Source: Vescimonas cirricatena
GTDB taxonomy: Bacteria; Bacillota; Clostridia; Oscillospirales; Oscillospiraceae
Assembly: GCF_020687045.1 (NCBI RefSeq)
Contig: NZ_JAJEPW010000003.1
Coordinates: 48,501 to 112,500 of the forward strand
Length of the DNA: 64,000 nt
Reading direction: 5' to 3'
Below are positions 57,193 through 64,000 of the stretch, piece after piece (the stretch's first letter is position 1; each line of letters starts with the position of its first letter). A program made the position numbers and the translations under genes. The notes below the pieces were generated by a model. The model saw only the letters and a list, made by a program, of their open reading frames with translations, was not told where the DNA came from and made no database searches.

Positions 57193-58968
57193 ATGCAGGA
57201 GGAACGGCAGCCCATGGGCTCGGAGTCCCTGGGGACGCTGCTGCGCAGCTGGCGGGACGGCACATTTTCCGAGATATGGGCCGACTGGAAGTGGATCTGG
57301 GGCTATACAAAGCGTTATCGCCGGGCGGTGTGGTTCTACACCATCCTGGGGGTAGCCAGCTCCACGCTGGGCCTGGTGTCCGCCGTGGCCAGCAAATACT
57401 CCATCGACATCATCACCGGCTATGACAGCGACCGGCTGTGGTTCGTCATCACGGTGATGGTGGCCTCGGCCCTGGTGGGGCTGCTGCTCAGCAGCGTCAC
57501 CTCCCGCATTTCCACGAAAATCTCCCTGCGGGTGAACAACGACATCCAGGCGGAGGTGTTCGACCGGCTGCTGGGAGCCGACTGGAAGTCCCTGAACGAT
57601 TTCGCCAGCGGCGACCTGCTCAGCCGCCTGTCCACCGACGCCGGAGCCGTGTCCTCCAGCGCCATCCGGTGGCTGCCGGACCTGGTGGTAAGCGTTTATA
57701 CCTTCATCGCCACCCTGGCGGTGATCCTGCACTATGACTGGATCATGGCCCTGCTGGCCCTGGCCAGCGCTCCCTTCCTGCTGCTGACCTCCCGCCGCCT
57801 GATCCGGGGCATGCGCACCCACCAGCAGGAGGTGCGCCAGGTGGGAAGCCGCCTGATGTCCTATGAGACGGAGACGCTGCACAACCTGGACGCCATCAAG
57901 GGCTTCGGCATCACCGGCCGCTACGGCGCCGGACTGCGGCAGCGGCAGGAGGAGTTCCGCCGGGCCAGCCTGGATTACAACCTGTTCAGCATCCGCACGG
58001 AAATTCTCATGTCCGTGCTGGGCTCCGCTGTGCAGATGGCGGCCTTCGGCTACTGCCTGTATCTGCTGTGGTCGGGGAAGATCCTGTACGGCACCATGAC
58101 TCTGTTCCTGTCCCAGGGTACAAAGCTCAGCTCCGCCTTCAACGCCCTGGTGCGGACGGTGCCGTCCTTCCTCAGCGCATCGGTGTCCGCCCGGCGCATC
58201 CGGGACCTGTTCGCCCTGGAGCCGGAGCCGGTGCTGCCGGACGACGGCCTGGACCGGCAGGCATCCCGGGGCTTTACCGTGGCGGCGGAGGGCGTCAGCT
58301 ATGGCTATGCGCCCCGGCAGCTGGTGCTGACCCGGGCGGACTTCCGGGCCGCGCCCGGGGAGACCGTGGCCCTGGTGGGTCCCTCCGGCGGCGGCAAAAC
58401 CACCACGATCCGCCTGCTGCTGGGGCTGGTCCGGCCCCAGGAGGGCCGGGCATATCTGCAGGCCGCCGATGGGCGGCAGGTGGAGATGAACGCCGGACTG
58501 CGGCGGTATTTCTCCTATGTACCCCAGGGGAACACCCTGCTCTCCGGCACCATTGCCGACAATCTGCGGATGGTGAAGCCCGACGCCGACGACCGGCAGC
58601 TGCGGGAGGCCCTGGAGGCCGCCTGCGCCTGGGATTTCGTCTCCGCCATGGACGGGGGGCTGAACGCCTCCGTGGGGGAGCATGGCCACGGCCTGTCCGA
58701 GGGGCAGGCCCAGCGCATCGCCATTGCCCGGGCCCTGCTGCGGGACGCGCCGGTGCTGCTGCTGGACGAGGCCACCAGCGCCCTGGATGTGACCACCGAG
58801 CGGACCATCCTGCGGAACCTGGCCGCCCGCTACCCCCACAAGACCTGCATCGTCACCACCCACCGGCCCACGGTGATCTCCCTGTGCCGCCGGGTGTATC
58901 AGGTGTCCGGCGGCCGGATGGAGCTGCTGGACAATGACCGGGCCCAGCGCCTGGCCATGGACTTCTGA
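57193..58968 (+). CDS. ABC exporter (permease-ATPase fusion)
   Basis: 591 residues. A six-helix exporter domain spans about 45-320 (WFYTILGVASSTLGLVSAVASKYSIDIITGY onward). The ATPase has Walker A LVGPSGGGKTTTIRLLLG, signature GLSEGQAQRIAIARALL (SEGQ instead of SGGQ), Walker B VLLLDEATSALD and H-loop VTTHRPT. It may act as a homodimer, as no partner lies adjacent. The cargo is unknown. ATG 57193 follows GGGAGGTGGACAT; an earlier TTG at 57175 is unlikely. It is divergent from the five-paralogue array, with promoters about 90 bp apart, but nothing else ties them together. Confidence 0.9.
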   Translation: MQEERQPMGSESLGTLLRSWRDGTFSEIWADWKWIWGYTKRYRRAVWFYTILGVASSTLGLVSAVASKYSIDIITGYDSDRLWFVITVMVASALVGLLLSSVTSRISTKISLRVNNDIQAEVFDRLLGADWKSLNDFASGDLLSRLSTDAGAVSSSAIRWLPDLVVSVYTFIATLAVILHYDWIMALLALASAPFLLLTSRRLIRGMRTHQQEVRQVGSRLMSYETETLHNLDAIKGFGITGRYGAGLRQRQEEFRRASLDYNLFSIRTEILMSVLGSAVQMAAFGYCLYLLWSGKILYGTMTLFLSQGTKLSSAFNALVRTVPSFLSASVSARRIRDLFALEPEPVLPDDGLDRQASRGFTVAAEGVSYGYAPRQLVLTRADFRAAPGETVALVGPSGGGKTTTIRLLLGLVRPQEGRAYLQAADGRQVEMNAGLRRYFSYVPQGNTLLSGTIADNLRMVKPDADDRQLREALEAACAWDFVSAMDGGLNASVGEHGHGLSEGQAQRIAIARALLRDAPVLLLDEATSALDVTTERTILRNLAARYPHKTCIVTTHRPTVISLCRRVYQVSGGRMELLDNDRAQRLAMDF

Positions 58969-59008
58969 AAAAATATTCCGGAACCGGTCAGGTTCCGGAA
59001 TATTTTTT
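58967..59008 (+). terminator. terminator after the ABC exporter
   Basis: Stem AAAAAATATTCCGGAACC with its complement, five-base loop. Confidence 0.9.
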
Positions 59009-59019
59009 CAGACTATCCA

Positions 59020-59053
59020 AAAAGCAGCAGAGCCTTCGCTCTGCTGCTTTTTT
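59020..59053. terminator. terminator after the GAPDH gene
   Basis: Stem AAAAAGCAGCAGAG/CTCTGCTGCTTTTT, loop CCTTCG, 14 bp beyond the minus-strand GAPDH stop. Confidence 0.88.
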
Positions 59054-59066
59054 CTGGAAAAACGAT

Positions 59067-60098
59067 TTACTGATTCAGGGCGGCCTGATCCACGTCGTAC
59101 ATATGCTGCAGCATACGCACCACCATGTTGCTGTAGCCGAACTCGTTGTCGTACCAGGCGATGAGCTTCACGAAGTCGTGGTCCAGCATGATACCGGCCT
59201 TCTCATCGAACACGCAGGGGCAGGGATCGGCGATCAGGTCCGTGGACACCACCTGGTCGGTGGTGTAGCCGATGATGTCCTTCATATACGTCTCGGAGGC
59301 ATGGCGGACGGCATAGCAGATCTCGGCATAGGTGGTGGTCCGGGACAGCCGGGCGGTCAGGTCCACCACGGACACGTCGGCGGTGGGCACACGGAAGGCC
59401 ATGCCGGTCATCTTGCCCTTCAGGCTGGGGATCACCCGGCCCACGGCCTTGGCCGCGCCGGTGGAGGTGGGGATGATGTTGTTGAGGATGGAGCGGCCGG
59501 TGCGCCAGTCGCTGCCGCCCCGGGAGTCCACGGCCTTCTGCTTGGCAGTGGAGGCGTGGATGGTGGACATCAGGCTCTGCTCGATGCCGAACTCCTGGTG
59601 GATGACCTTGGCCAGAGGGGCCAGGCAGTTGGTGGTGCAGCTGGCGTTGGAGACGACCATCATGTCCGGCTGATACAGCTCGCTGTTGACGCCGTATACA
59701 AAGGTGGGAGTGACCTCGTCCTTGGCGGGAGCGGTCAGCAGAACCTTCTTGGCGCCGCCCTTGAAGTGGCGGGAGGCCTTCTCCGTGGTGTTGTTGGCGC
59801 CGGTGGACTCGATGATGTACTCCGCGCCGCACTCACTCCAGGGGATCATGGCGGCATCGGACTGGCTGAACACCCGGATCTTGTGGCCGTTGACCACCAG
59901 GTCGCCGCCCTCATGCTCCACGGTGCCGTTGAAGCGGCGGAACACGGAGTCGTATTTCAGCAGATAGACCATATAATCCACGTCTGCTTTCCGCAGGTTG
60001 ATGCCGCAGACCTCATACTTATCGGGCTGCTCCGCCAGAATGCGCAGGACCACGCGGCCGATGCGGCCGAAACCATTGATACCGATCTTGATAGCCAT
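59067..60098 (-). CDS. gap: type I glyceraldehyde-3-phosphate dehydrogenase, atypical coenzyme pocket
   Basis: 343 residues: IGINGFGRIGR (Rossmann loop), catalytic Cys154 in SNASCTTNCLAP, the His in STIHASTAKQK, TGAAKAVGRVIPSLKGKMTGMAFRVPT and YDNEFGYSN at the end. It oxidises glyceraldehyde-3-phosphate with Pi. Residues 33-36 read INLR where canonical NAD enzymes have an Asp (IND) that binds the adenosine ribose, and RKAD follows. This may loosen NAD preference or favour NADP. It is monocistronic here, without pgk or tpi next to it. The start at 60098 follows AAAGGGAAC. Confidence 0.93.
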   Translation of the reverse strand: MAIKIGINGFGRIGRVVLRILAEQPDKYEVCGINLRKADVDYMVYLLKYDSVFRRFNGTVEHEGGDLVVNGHKIRVFSQSDAAMIPWSECGAEYIIESTGANNTTEKASRHFKGGAKKVLLTAPAKDEVTPTFVYGVNSELYQPDMMVVSNASCTTNCLAPLAKVIHQEFGIEQSLMSTIHASTAKQKAVDSRGGSDWRTGRSILNNIIPTSTGAAKAVGRVIPSLKGKMTGMAFRVPTADVSVVDLTARLSRTTTYAEICYAVRHASETYMKDIIGYTTDQVVSTDLIADPCPCVFDEKAGIMLDHDFVKLIAWYDNEFGYSNMVVRMLQHMYDVDQAALNQ

Positions 60099-60370
60099 AA
60101 TTTGTTCCCTTTCTATATCCGCCCCCAGGGGGCGGTCTTTTTGTTCCGTTTATATTATACCAAATGGGCCCGGTTCATGTCTCCCATTTTTGTGCAAAAT
60201 GGTGCACAAGATTCCAGGGAACTTTTCGTGACTTTTGAACATCCGGAACAAAAAAATCAAAAATATCCGCCAAATATTCCATACATTTGAAACCTTTTTG
60301 ACAAGTTTTGCAGCAAAAACCGAGGGCGCAGACGCACCCCCGGAGAACCGGCGAAAAGGGCCCGTTATGG
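60099..60370. other. intergenic region upstream of the GAPDH gene
   Basis: On the minus strand a TATAAT (60154-60159) lies about 55 bp before the GAPDH start without a good -35. A leader hairpin CCGCCCCC/GGGGGCGG (about 60121-60136) follows it. The remainder (60180-60370) is AT-rich with a short inverted repeat GTGCA..TGCAC (60191-60206). No gene was seen. Confidence 0.5.
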
Positions 60371-60402
60371 CAAGCCGCCCGGCGGCTGCCGGGCGGCTTT
60401 TG
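60371..60402. terminator. terminator after the HD-domain gene
   Basis: Stem AAGCCGCCCGGC/GCCGGGCGGCTT with loop GGCT. It lies just beyond the minus-strand HD gene, with the better T exit on the plus strand. Confidence 0.7.
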
Positions 60403-60410
60403 GATCAATG

Positions 60411-60995
60411 TTACAGATTTTCCATGGCGGCGTTGACGGCGTCCTCACAGCTGCACATGGCCAGGATGGTTTTCTCCATCAGTTCCTCCAGGGTCCAGCC
60501 CAGGCGGTCGGCCCCCTGCTGGATCACGTCCCGGGAGCACCCGGCGGCGAACTTCTTGTCCTTGTACTTCTTTTTCAGGCTCTTGACCTCCATGTCCTGG
60601 CAGCTCCTGCTGGGACGCATCAGAGCCGTGGCCCCGATGAGGCCGGTCAGCTCGTCGGCGGCGAACAGGACCTTCTCCATCAGATGGGTGGGCTCCACAT
60701 CGCAGCAGATGCCATAGCCATGGCTGCACACGGCGTGGATCAGGTCGTCACCGCAGCCCGCTTCCCGCAGAAGCTCCGGCGCCTTCTGGCAGTGCTGTTC
60801 CGGCCACTGCTCAAAGTCGATGTCGTGCAGCAGGCCCACCGTGGCCCAGAAGTCCGCCTCCTGGCCATAGCCCAGCTCCTGGGCATACCAGCGCATGACT
60901 CCCTCCACCGTCAGGGCATGCTGAAGGTGGAAAGGCTCTTGATTATACTTCCGCAGCGCCGCCAGCGCCGTCTCCCGGGTGATGCATTCTCTCAT
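60411..60995 (-). CDS. HD domain hydrolase
   Basis: 194 residues: FHLQHALTVEGVMRWYAQELG (first His), VGLLHDIDFEQWP (HD pair near residue 57), LIHAVCSHGYG and EKVLFAADELTGLIGATALMRP (second Asp). This is a compact HD phosphohydrolase fold of the kind widely annotated as 'HDIG/HD domain protein'. The substrate may be a nucleotide or similar phosphoester but is not known. The promoter at 61035-61063 lies within the end of the upstream ferritin-like gene. ATG 60995 has a CAAAGGAGTATGTGC site. Confidence 0.9.
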   Translation of the reverse strand: MRECITRETALAALRKYNQEPFHLQHALTVEGVMRWYAQELGYGQEADFWATVGLLHDIDFEQWPEQHCQKAPELLREAGCGDDLIHAVCSHGYGICCDVEPTHLMEKVLFAADELTGLIGATALMRPSRSCQDMEVKSLKKKYKDKKFAAGCSRDVIQQGADRLGWTLEELMEKTILAMCSCEDAVNAAMENL

Positions 60996-61034
60996 GCGCG
61001 CACATACTCCTTTGTATCGGGATGATTTGCCTGA

Positions 61035-61063
61035 ATTGTAGCAGTGTTTCCCTTAAAATGCAA
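61035..61063 (-). promoter_or_regulatory. promoter for the HD-domain gene
   Basis: Minus strand TTGCAT (61058-61063), 17-bp spacer, TACAAT (61035-61040). The -35 overlaps the last codons of the ferritin-like gene. Confidence 0.75.
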
Positions 61064-61586
61064 GAATATTCTGCTCCAGCAGGCCTAACAGCTGCCGGGC
61101 GTGGCAGTCCTCCTCCCGGCTCAGCTCCCGGAACAGCCCCGCCAGGCACGGGTCCCCCACGCTTCGGGCGGCCTGATCGTATTGCCGGGCGGCGCAGACC
61201 TCCTGATGATACCGCTGCCGCAGCAGCTGCCGCCAGGGCAGCGTCTCCCCCGGCCCCGACGCCAGCGCCGGGCGATAGCACTGGCCGCAGGCCAGGTAAT
61301 ACACCGCCAGCAGCCGCCGGGCGTGTGCTCCCTCCCGTTCGGCCATCCGCTGCATCATCCGCCGGGCGGCGGGATTGGGCGCCCGCCGGGCGGCCTCCAG
61401 ATAGGCCCGCCGGTCCCCCAGCTCCCCTTCGATCATCTCCTGCAGACCCTTCAGATCCGGGGCCGGGGCCGCCGGGCAGTCCGTCGCCTCCTTCTCCTCC
61501 GGATACGGGTCCAGCTCCGGCGACACCCGCCGCCATACCCGGCGGCAGCTTTCGTAATCCAGGGCATTCCGGTCCGTCTGGTCCAT
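61053..61586 (-). CDS. ferritin-like (rubrerythrin-type) diiron protein
   Basis: 177 residues. After a variable N-terminus with a DYESCRRVWRRVSPELDPYP segment, a four-helix diiron bundle is suggested by the paired motifs MIEGELGDRRAYLEAA, RMAEREGAHARRLLAVYYL, YHQEVCAARQYDQAA and ELSREEDCHARQLLGLLE (two ExxH units). There is no rubredoxin-type CxxC tail. Related proteins deal with peroxide or iron, but the function here is not established. ATG 61586 follows AAGGAGGGGATCAC. It lies 55 bp downstream of the AEC transporter on the same strand. Confidence 0.82.
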   Translation of the reverse strand: MDQTDRNALDYESCRRVWRRVSPELDPYPEEKEATDCPAAPAPDLKGLQEMIEGELGDRRAYLEAARRAPNPAARRMMQRMAEREGAHARRLLAVYYLACGQCYRPALASGPGETLPWRQLLRQRYHQEVCAARQYDQAARSVGDPCLAGLFRELSREEDCHARQLLGLLEQNILAF

Positions 61587-61641
61587 GTGATCCCCTCCTT
61601 CTCCCCCATTCTATGCCGGCGGGAGAAAAAGAGTTCCGTCC

Positions 61642-62625
61642 TCACATCACGCCCATGGCCCGCAGGCCTGCGGCGAAACAGAAGATGGTGACCATGGACA
61701 GCGCCGAGCTCCAGGCCACCACCTGCTGGGCCAGCTGCTCGTCTCCGCCCATCTCCTGGACCATCACCGCGCTGGTCACCGCCACCGGCGAGCAGAAAAT
61801 GGCCACCACCGTGGGCATTTCCTCCGCCGTGATGCCCAGCGGATCCCGCAGCAGCACCGCCAGGGTCAGCACGATCCCCGGCACCACCACCAGGCGCATG
61901 GCCACCGCCGCCGTGATCTTTTTCCACAGGCCCTGCACCGCGTCGAACCGCAGCCGGGCCCCCAGGATCACCAGTACCAGCGGCGAGGCCGCCCGGGACA
62001 GGTCGCCGCACACCTTATAGACGGAGGGCAGGGTCTGCGGCAGGTCGAACACCGACGGCGCCAGCTGCCGCAGCAGCACCGCCGCAAAGCCCGCCAGAGC
62101 GCCCAGGATCAGAGGGTTCTGGAAAATGCGCCGCACCTCATCCCGCCAGGACAGGTTTTTTTCCTCGCTGTAGGCCGTCAGCACCAGCACCGCCAGCACG
62201 TTGAACACCGGCACGCACACCGAGGTCACCAGGGACGCGAAGATCAGCGCCTCCTCCCCGCCCAGGGCGCTGGCCAGGGGGATGCCCATGATTACCTGGT
62301 TGGCCCGGAAGGTGGCCTGGGCGATGACCGCCCGCTGGCCCCGGTCCCGGGCAAACAGCGGGGCCGCCGCCACACCCAGGCCCGCAGCCCCCAGGATGCA
62401 CGCCACGATGAAGCCCAGCAGCCGCCAGTTCAGCACCGACAGATCCTCGATGGCGTATACGTTTAAAAACAGCTGCACCGGCAGCAGCACATGAAAGCAG
62501 AAGCCGTTGAGCTGGCGATAAAAATCGTCGCTCCACCGGCCCGCCCGCCGCAGGCCGCAGCCCAGCGCCATCATCAGCAGCAATGGCATAATGGCTCGCC
62601 CGGCGTACAAAAAGATATCCAGCAT
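61642..62625 (-). CDS. AEC (auxin efflux carrier) family transporter
   Basis: 327 residues, about ten hydrophobic segments in two five-helix repeats: AIMPLLLMMALGCGLRRAG, FCFHVLLPVQLFLNVY, FRANQVIMGIPLASALGG (conserved RxNxxxxGxP-like), and LVILGARLRFDAV, AIFCSPVAVTSAVMVQEMGGD in the second half. Bacterial AEC proteins carry organic acids such as malate; the substrate is unknown. ATG 62625 has an ACCGAGGAGAACACC site; the longer frame crosses the promoter region and is rejected. Confidence 0.9.
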   Translation of the reverse strand: MLDIFLYAGRAIMPLLLMMALGCGLRRAGRWSDDFYRQLNGFCFHVLLPVQLFLNVYAIEDLSVLNWRLLGFIVACILGAAGLGVAAAPLFARDRGQRAVIAQATFRANQVIMGIPLASALGGEEALIFASLVTSVCVPVFNVLAVLVLTAYSEEKNLSWRDEVRRIFQNPLILGALAGFAAVLLRQLAPSVFDLPQTLPSVYKVCGDLSRAASPLVLVILGARLRFDAVQGLWKKITAAVAMRLVVVPGIVLTLAVLLRDPLGITAEEMPTVVAIFCSPVAVTSAVMVQEMGGDEQLAQQVVAWSSALSMVTIFCFAAGLRAMGVM

Positions 62626-62660
62626 GGTGTTCTCCTCGGTAAAATCTTCTCCGCTTCCCG

Positions 62661-62688
62661 TTGACACAGGCGGAGAATCTGATATAAT
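62661..62688 (+). promoter_or_regulatory. consensus promoter facing a structured leader
   Basis: Exact TTGACA (62661-62666), 16-bp spacer, exact TATAAT (62683-62688). The downstream sequence is not coding until ATG 62884, so it makes either a small RNA or a long leader for the DUF2461 gene. Confidence 0.85.
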
Positions 62689-62694
62689 AGACGT

Positions 62695-62790
62695 GAAAGG
62701 GCGCTGCGACAAGCGGTCAGCCCTGTAAGTGAATTAAGCTTCTAAAAAAGAAACCGTCACTTGGCAGAGTGGCGGTTTCTGCGTTCTGCG
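62695..62790. ncRNA. candidate structured RNA between convergent promoters
   Basis: On the plus strand GGGCGC..GCCC (about 62699-62723) is followed by a 13-bp hairpin at 62749-62780 (AGAAACCGTCACT and complement, one wobble). On the minus strand that hairpin is followed by six T's, making a terminator for a very short minus transcript from the promoter at 62793-62821. The two transcripts would overlap as sense and antisense. The layout recalls type I toxin-antitoxin antisense loci, but no toxin ORF is present. Confidence 0.45.
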
Positions 62791-62792
62791 TT

Positions 62793-62821
62793 AGTATAGC
62801 ACGCGGCATTTTGGATTGCAA
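62793..62821 (-). promoter_or_regulatory. minus-strand promoter opposing the 62.66 kb promoter
   Basis: Minus strand TTGCAA (62816-62821), 17-bp spacer, TATACT (62793-62798) with an extended TGC. A hairpin with T6 follows within about 45 bases. Confidence 0.7.
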
Positions 62822-62883
62822 CTTGCAAAATATCGCCCCAGGGTTTACACTGTACCCAAACCCAACGCAAAGGAGAATACCGT

Positions 62884-63549
62884 ATGTTTCAGGGATACAG
62901 CCAGGAAACCGTGGATTTTATGTGGGGCATCCGCTTCAACAATGAGCGCGGCTGGTTCCTGGCCCACAAGGACGACTATCAGCAGCACCTGCTGGCCCCC
63001 ACCCGGGAGCTGGGCCAGGCGGTGTACGAGGGGCTGTCGGCGGCCCTGCCCCAGGAGCCGCTGATCCTGAAGGTCAGCCGCATTTACCGGGACGCCCGGC
63101 GGCTCCACGGTCAGGGACCCTACAAGGACCATCTGTGGTTCTGCGTCCGCACCGGGGACCAGGACTGGACCGGCCGCCCTACCTTCTATTTTGAGATCGC
63201 CCCGGACTATTACAGCTATGGCATGGGCTTCTGGGCCGCTTCCGCCGCCACCATGACCCGCTATCGCCAGCAGATCGACCGGGACCCCAAGACCCTGGAG
63301 AAGCTGGTGCGCCAATTTGACCGCCAGCAGGTCTTTCAGCTGACGGGACCGGACTATGTCCGCAGCAGAGGCCAGGTCAGCGACCTGCTGCGCCCCTGGT
63401 ATCAGAAGAAGTCCCTGACCCTGTCCCACGAGGTCCCCCTGGACGAGAGCCTCTATTCCCCGGACTTCGCCTCCCGGGTCACGGAGGACCTGAAGACCCT
63501 TCTGCCCTTCTATCGCTACTTTGCCGCCCTCTGCGCCGCGGCGGAATAA
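62884..63549 (+). CDS. DUF2461 family protein
   Basis: 221 residues matching the DUF2461/TIGR02453 pattern: the F-L-x-x-N-N-E-R-x-W-F segment (MWGIRFNNERGWFLAHKDDYQ), VSRIYRDARRLHGQGPYKDHLWF, and YFEIAPDYYSYGMGFWAAS. The biochemical function of the family is unknown. ATG 62884 follows AAAGGAGAATACCGT. The gene may be transcribed through the structured leader from 62.66 kb. No membrane segment or signal peptide was seen. Confidence 0.88.
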   Translation: MFQGYSQETVDFMWGIRFNNERGWFLAHKDDYQQHLLAPTRELGQAVYEGLSAALPQEPLILKVSRIYRDARRLHGQGPYKDHLWFCVRTGDQDWTGRPTFYFEIAPDYYSYGMGFWAASAATMTRYRQQIDRDPKTLEKLVRQFDRQQVFQLTGPDYVRSRGQVSDLLRPWYQKKSLTLSHEVPLDESLYSPDFASRVTEDLKTLLPFYRYFAALCAAAE

Positions 63550-63625
63550 GGCACCGCCGTCCCATCGCCACAGGTGCTTTTCGGGAATCGTGCAGAGCGG
63601 GACGGAAAAAATCGCGGTTTTCCTC

Positions 63626-63657
63626 TTGAAATCCCGGCGGGATTGTGGTAGTATAAT
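63626..63657 (+). promoter_or_regulatory. promoter for secG
   Basis: TTGAAA (63626-63631) with TAGTAT at a 17-bp spacing (63649-63654), overlapping a TATAAT at 63652-63657 (20-bp spacing). ATCCCGGCGGGAT, a 13-bp palindrome, fills most of the spacer. Confidence 0.65.
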
Positions 63658-63712
63658 GCGTACTATGAGAAAAGTGCCCCCAGAGGGCTGAAATTTTGGA
63701 GGGAGTTCCGTT

Positions 63713-63967
63713 ATGAACGCTGTCTTGATTGTTATCACCGTGGTCCAGCTGCTGGTGGCGCTGGCCCTGATCCTCATCGTCCTGTTCCAGTCCGGCAAGA
63801 GCCAGGGCTTGTCCGGGGCCATCGGCGGCATCGCCGATTCCTATATGAGCCGCTCCAAGGCCAAGAGCATGGACGCCAAGCTGGCCCGCTGCACCAAGTG
63901 GGTGGCCGCCGTGTTCGTGGTGCTGACCCTGGTGCTGGACTGCATGGTCGCCGCCGGCATCAAGTAA
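63713..63967 (+). CDS. secG: preprotein translocase subunit SecG
   Basis: 84 residues with two hydrophobic helices (VLIVITVVQLLVALALILIVLFQ, about 4-26, and WVAAVFVVLTLVLDCMVAAG, about 62-82). They are joined by the conserved loop SGKSQGLSGAIGGIADSYMSRSKAKSMDAKL. SecG assists SecYEG-mediated protein export. ATG 63713 has a GGAGGGAG site seven bases upstream. In Firmicutes secG is usually followed by rnr and smpB; the window ends before that can be seen. Confidence 0.95.
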   Translation: MNAVLIVITVVQLLVALALILIVLFQSGKSQGLSGAIGGIADSYMSRSKAKSMDAKLARCTKWVAAVFVVLTLVLDCMVAAGIK

Positions 63968-64000
63968 ATCGCGATAATCTCCGGGGGGCGCAGCCGCGTC

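Noticed and set aside
57166..58863. A 565-residue minus-strand frame opposite the ABC exporter
   Set aside because: The plus strand carries all ABC motifs with a promoter and ribosome site; the other strand is a shadow.

Overview
The window is about 64 kb of GC-rich, gene-dense chromosomal DNA from a Gram-positive anaerobe. The best guess is a gut Clostridia lineage of the Oscillospirales (Flavonifractor/Pseudoflavonifractor/Intestinimonas-like). This rests on gene content and style, not on a search: sepF-divIVA, ricT, an HPr with both His15 and Ser46, an era-yqzL-recO-mutS2 string, pyruvate phosphate dikinase, a flavodiiron protein, strong AGGAGG ribosome sites and TTGACA/TATAAT promoters. 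No rRNA, tRNA or CRISPR array was seen.

Layout. 0-3.8 kb: yggS (cut by the window edge), sepF, divIVA, a HAD phosphatase and a DegV lipid-binding protein on the plus strand. 4-8 kb: an M29 aminopeptidase, then uvrC coupled to a pyruvate kinase-like gene with no C-terminal domain (minus). 8.2-11.5 kb: GNAT, folA and recG (plus). 11.5-19.6 kb: HPr, and a long minus-strand string lepA-csaA-membrane protein-GNAT-era-yqzL-recO-mutS2; yqzL is a 31-codon gene overlapping recO. 20-23 kb: a beta-CASP ribonuclease-like protein and rlmD.

23-31 kb is accessory DNA joined to the 3' end of rlmD: a LytTR response regulator, a soluble GHKL kinase, a heterodimeric ABC exporter pair, an XRE regulator with a substituted C-terminus, a broken rhuM and the tail of a serine recombinase. 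It looks like a decayed integrative element. 31-38 kb mixes live and broken genes: a MerR regulator with a textbook 19-bp-spacer operator-promoter, a truncated flavodoxin lipoprotein, a macrodomain gene that has lost its catalytic core next to an apparently intact class-M sirtuin, yhbD-bactofilin-rluA, a threonine deaminase, and a citrate synthase pseudogene.

38-49.8 kb: Sir2, an ArsC-like protein, two sodium-coupled transporters, holB-ricT-HAD-monooxygenase-tatD, and ppdK. 49.8-52.8 kb is a roughly 3-kb island of Rhs/HINT toxin remnants and immunity-like genes, bracketed by two copies of the ppdK 3' end plus terminator. 52.9-64 kb: a flavodiiron protein, five tandem paralogous membrane-anchored proteins, an ABC exporter, an unusual GAPDH, HD and ferritin-like proteins, an AEC transporter, a DUF2461 protein and secG.

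The most striking non-coding feature is a set of dispersed arrays of short tandem hairpins (15.3, 19.7, 28.5, 33.6 and 42.8 kb). Two of them sit between partial duplications of a gene end (era 3' end, lepA 5' end), and a third gene-end duplication (ppdK) brackets the toxin/immunity island. Several genes also show internal deletions that keep both ends. These observations may reflect a shared process of insertion and deletion in this genome, but that link is an inference.
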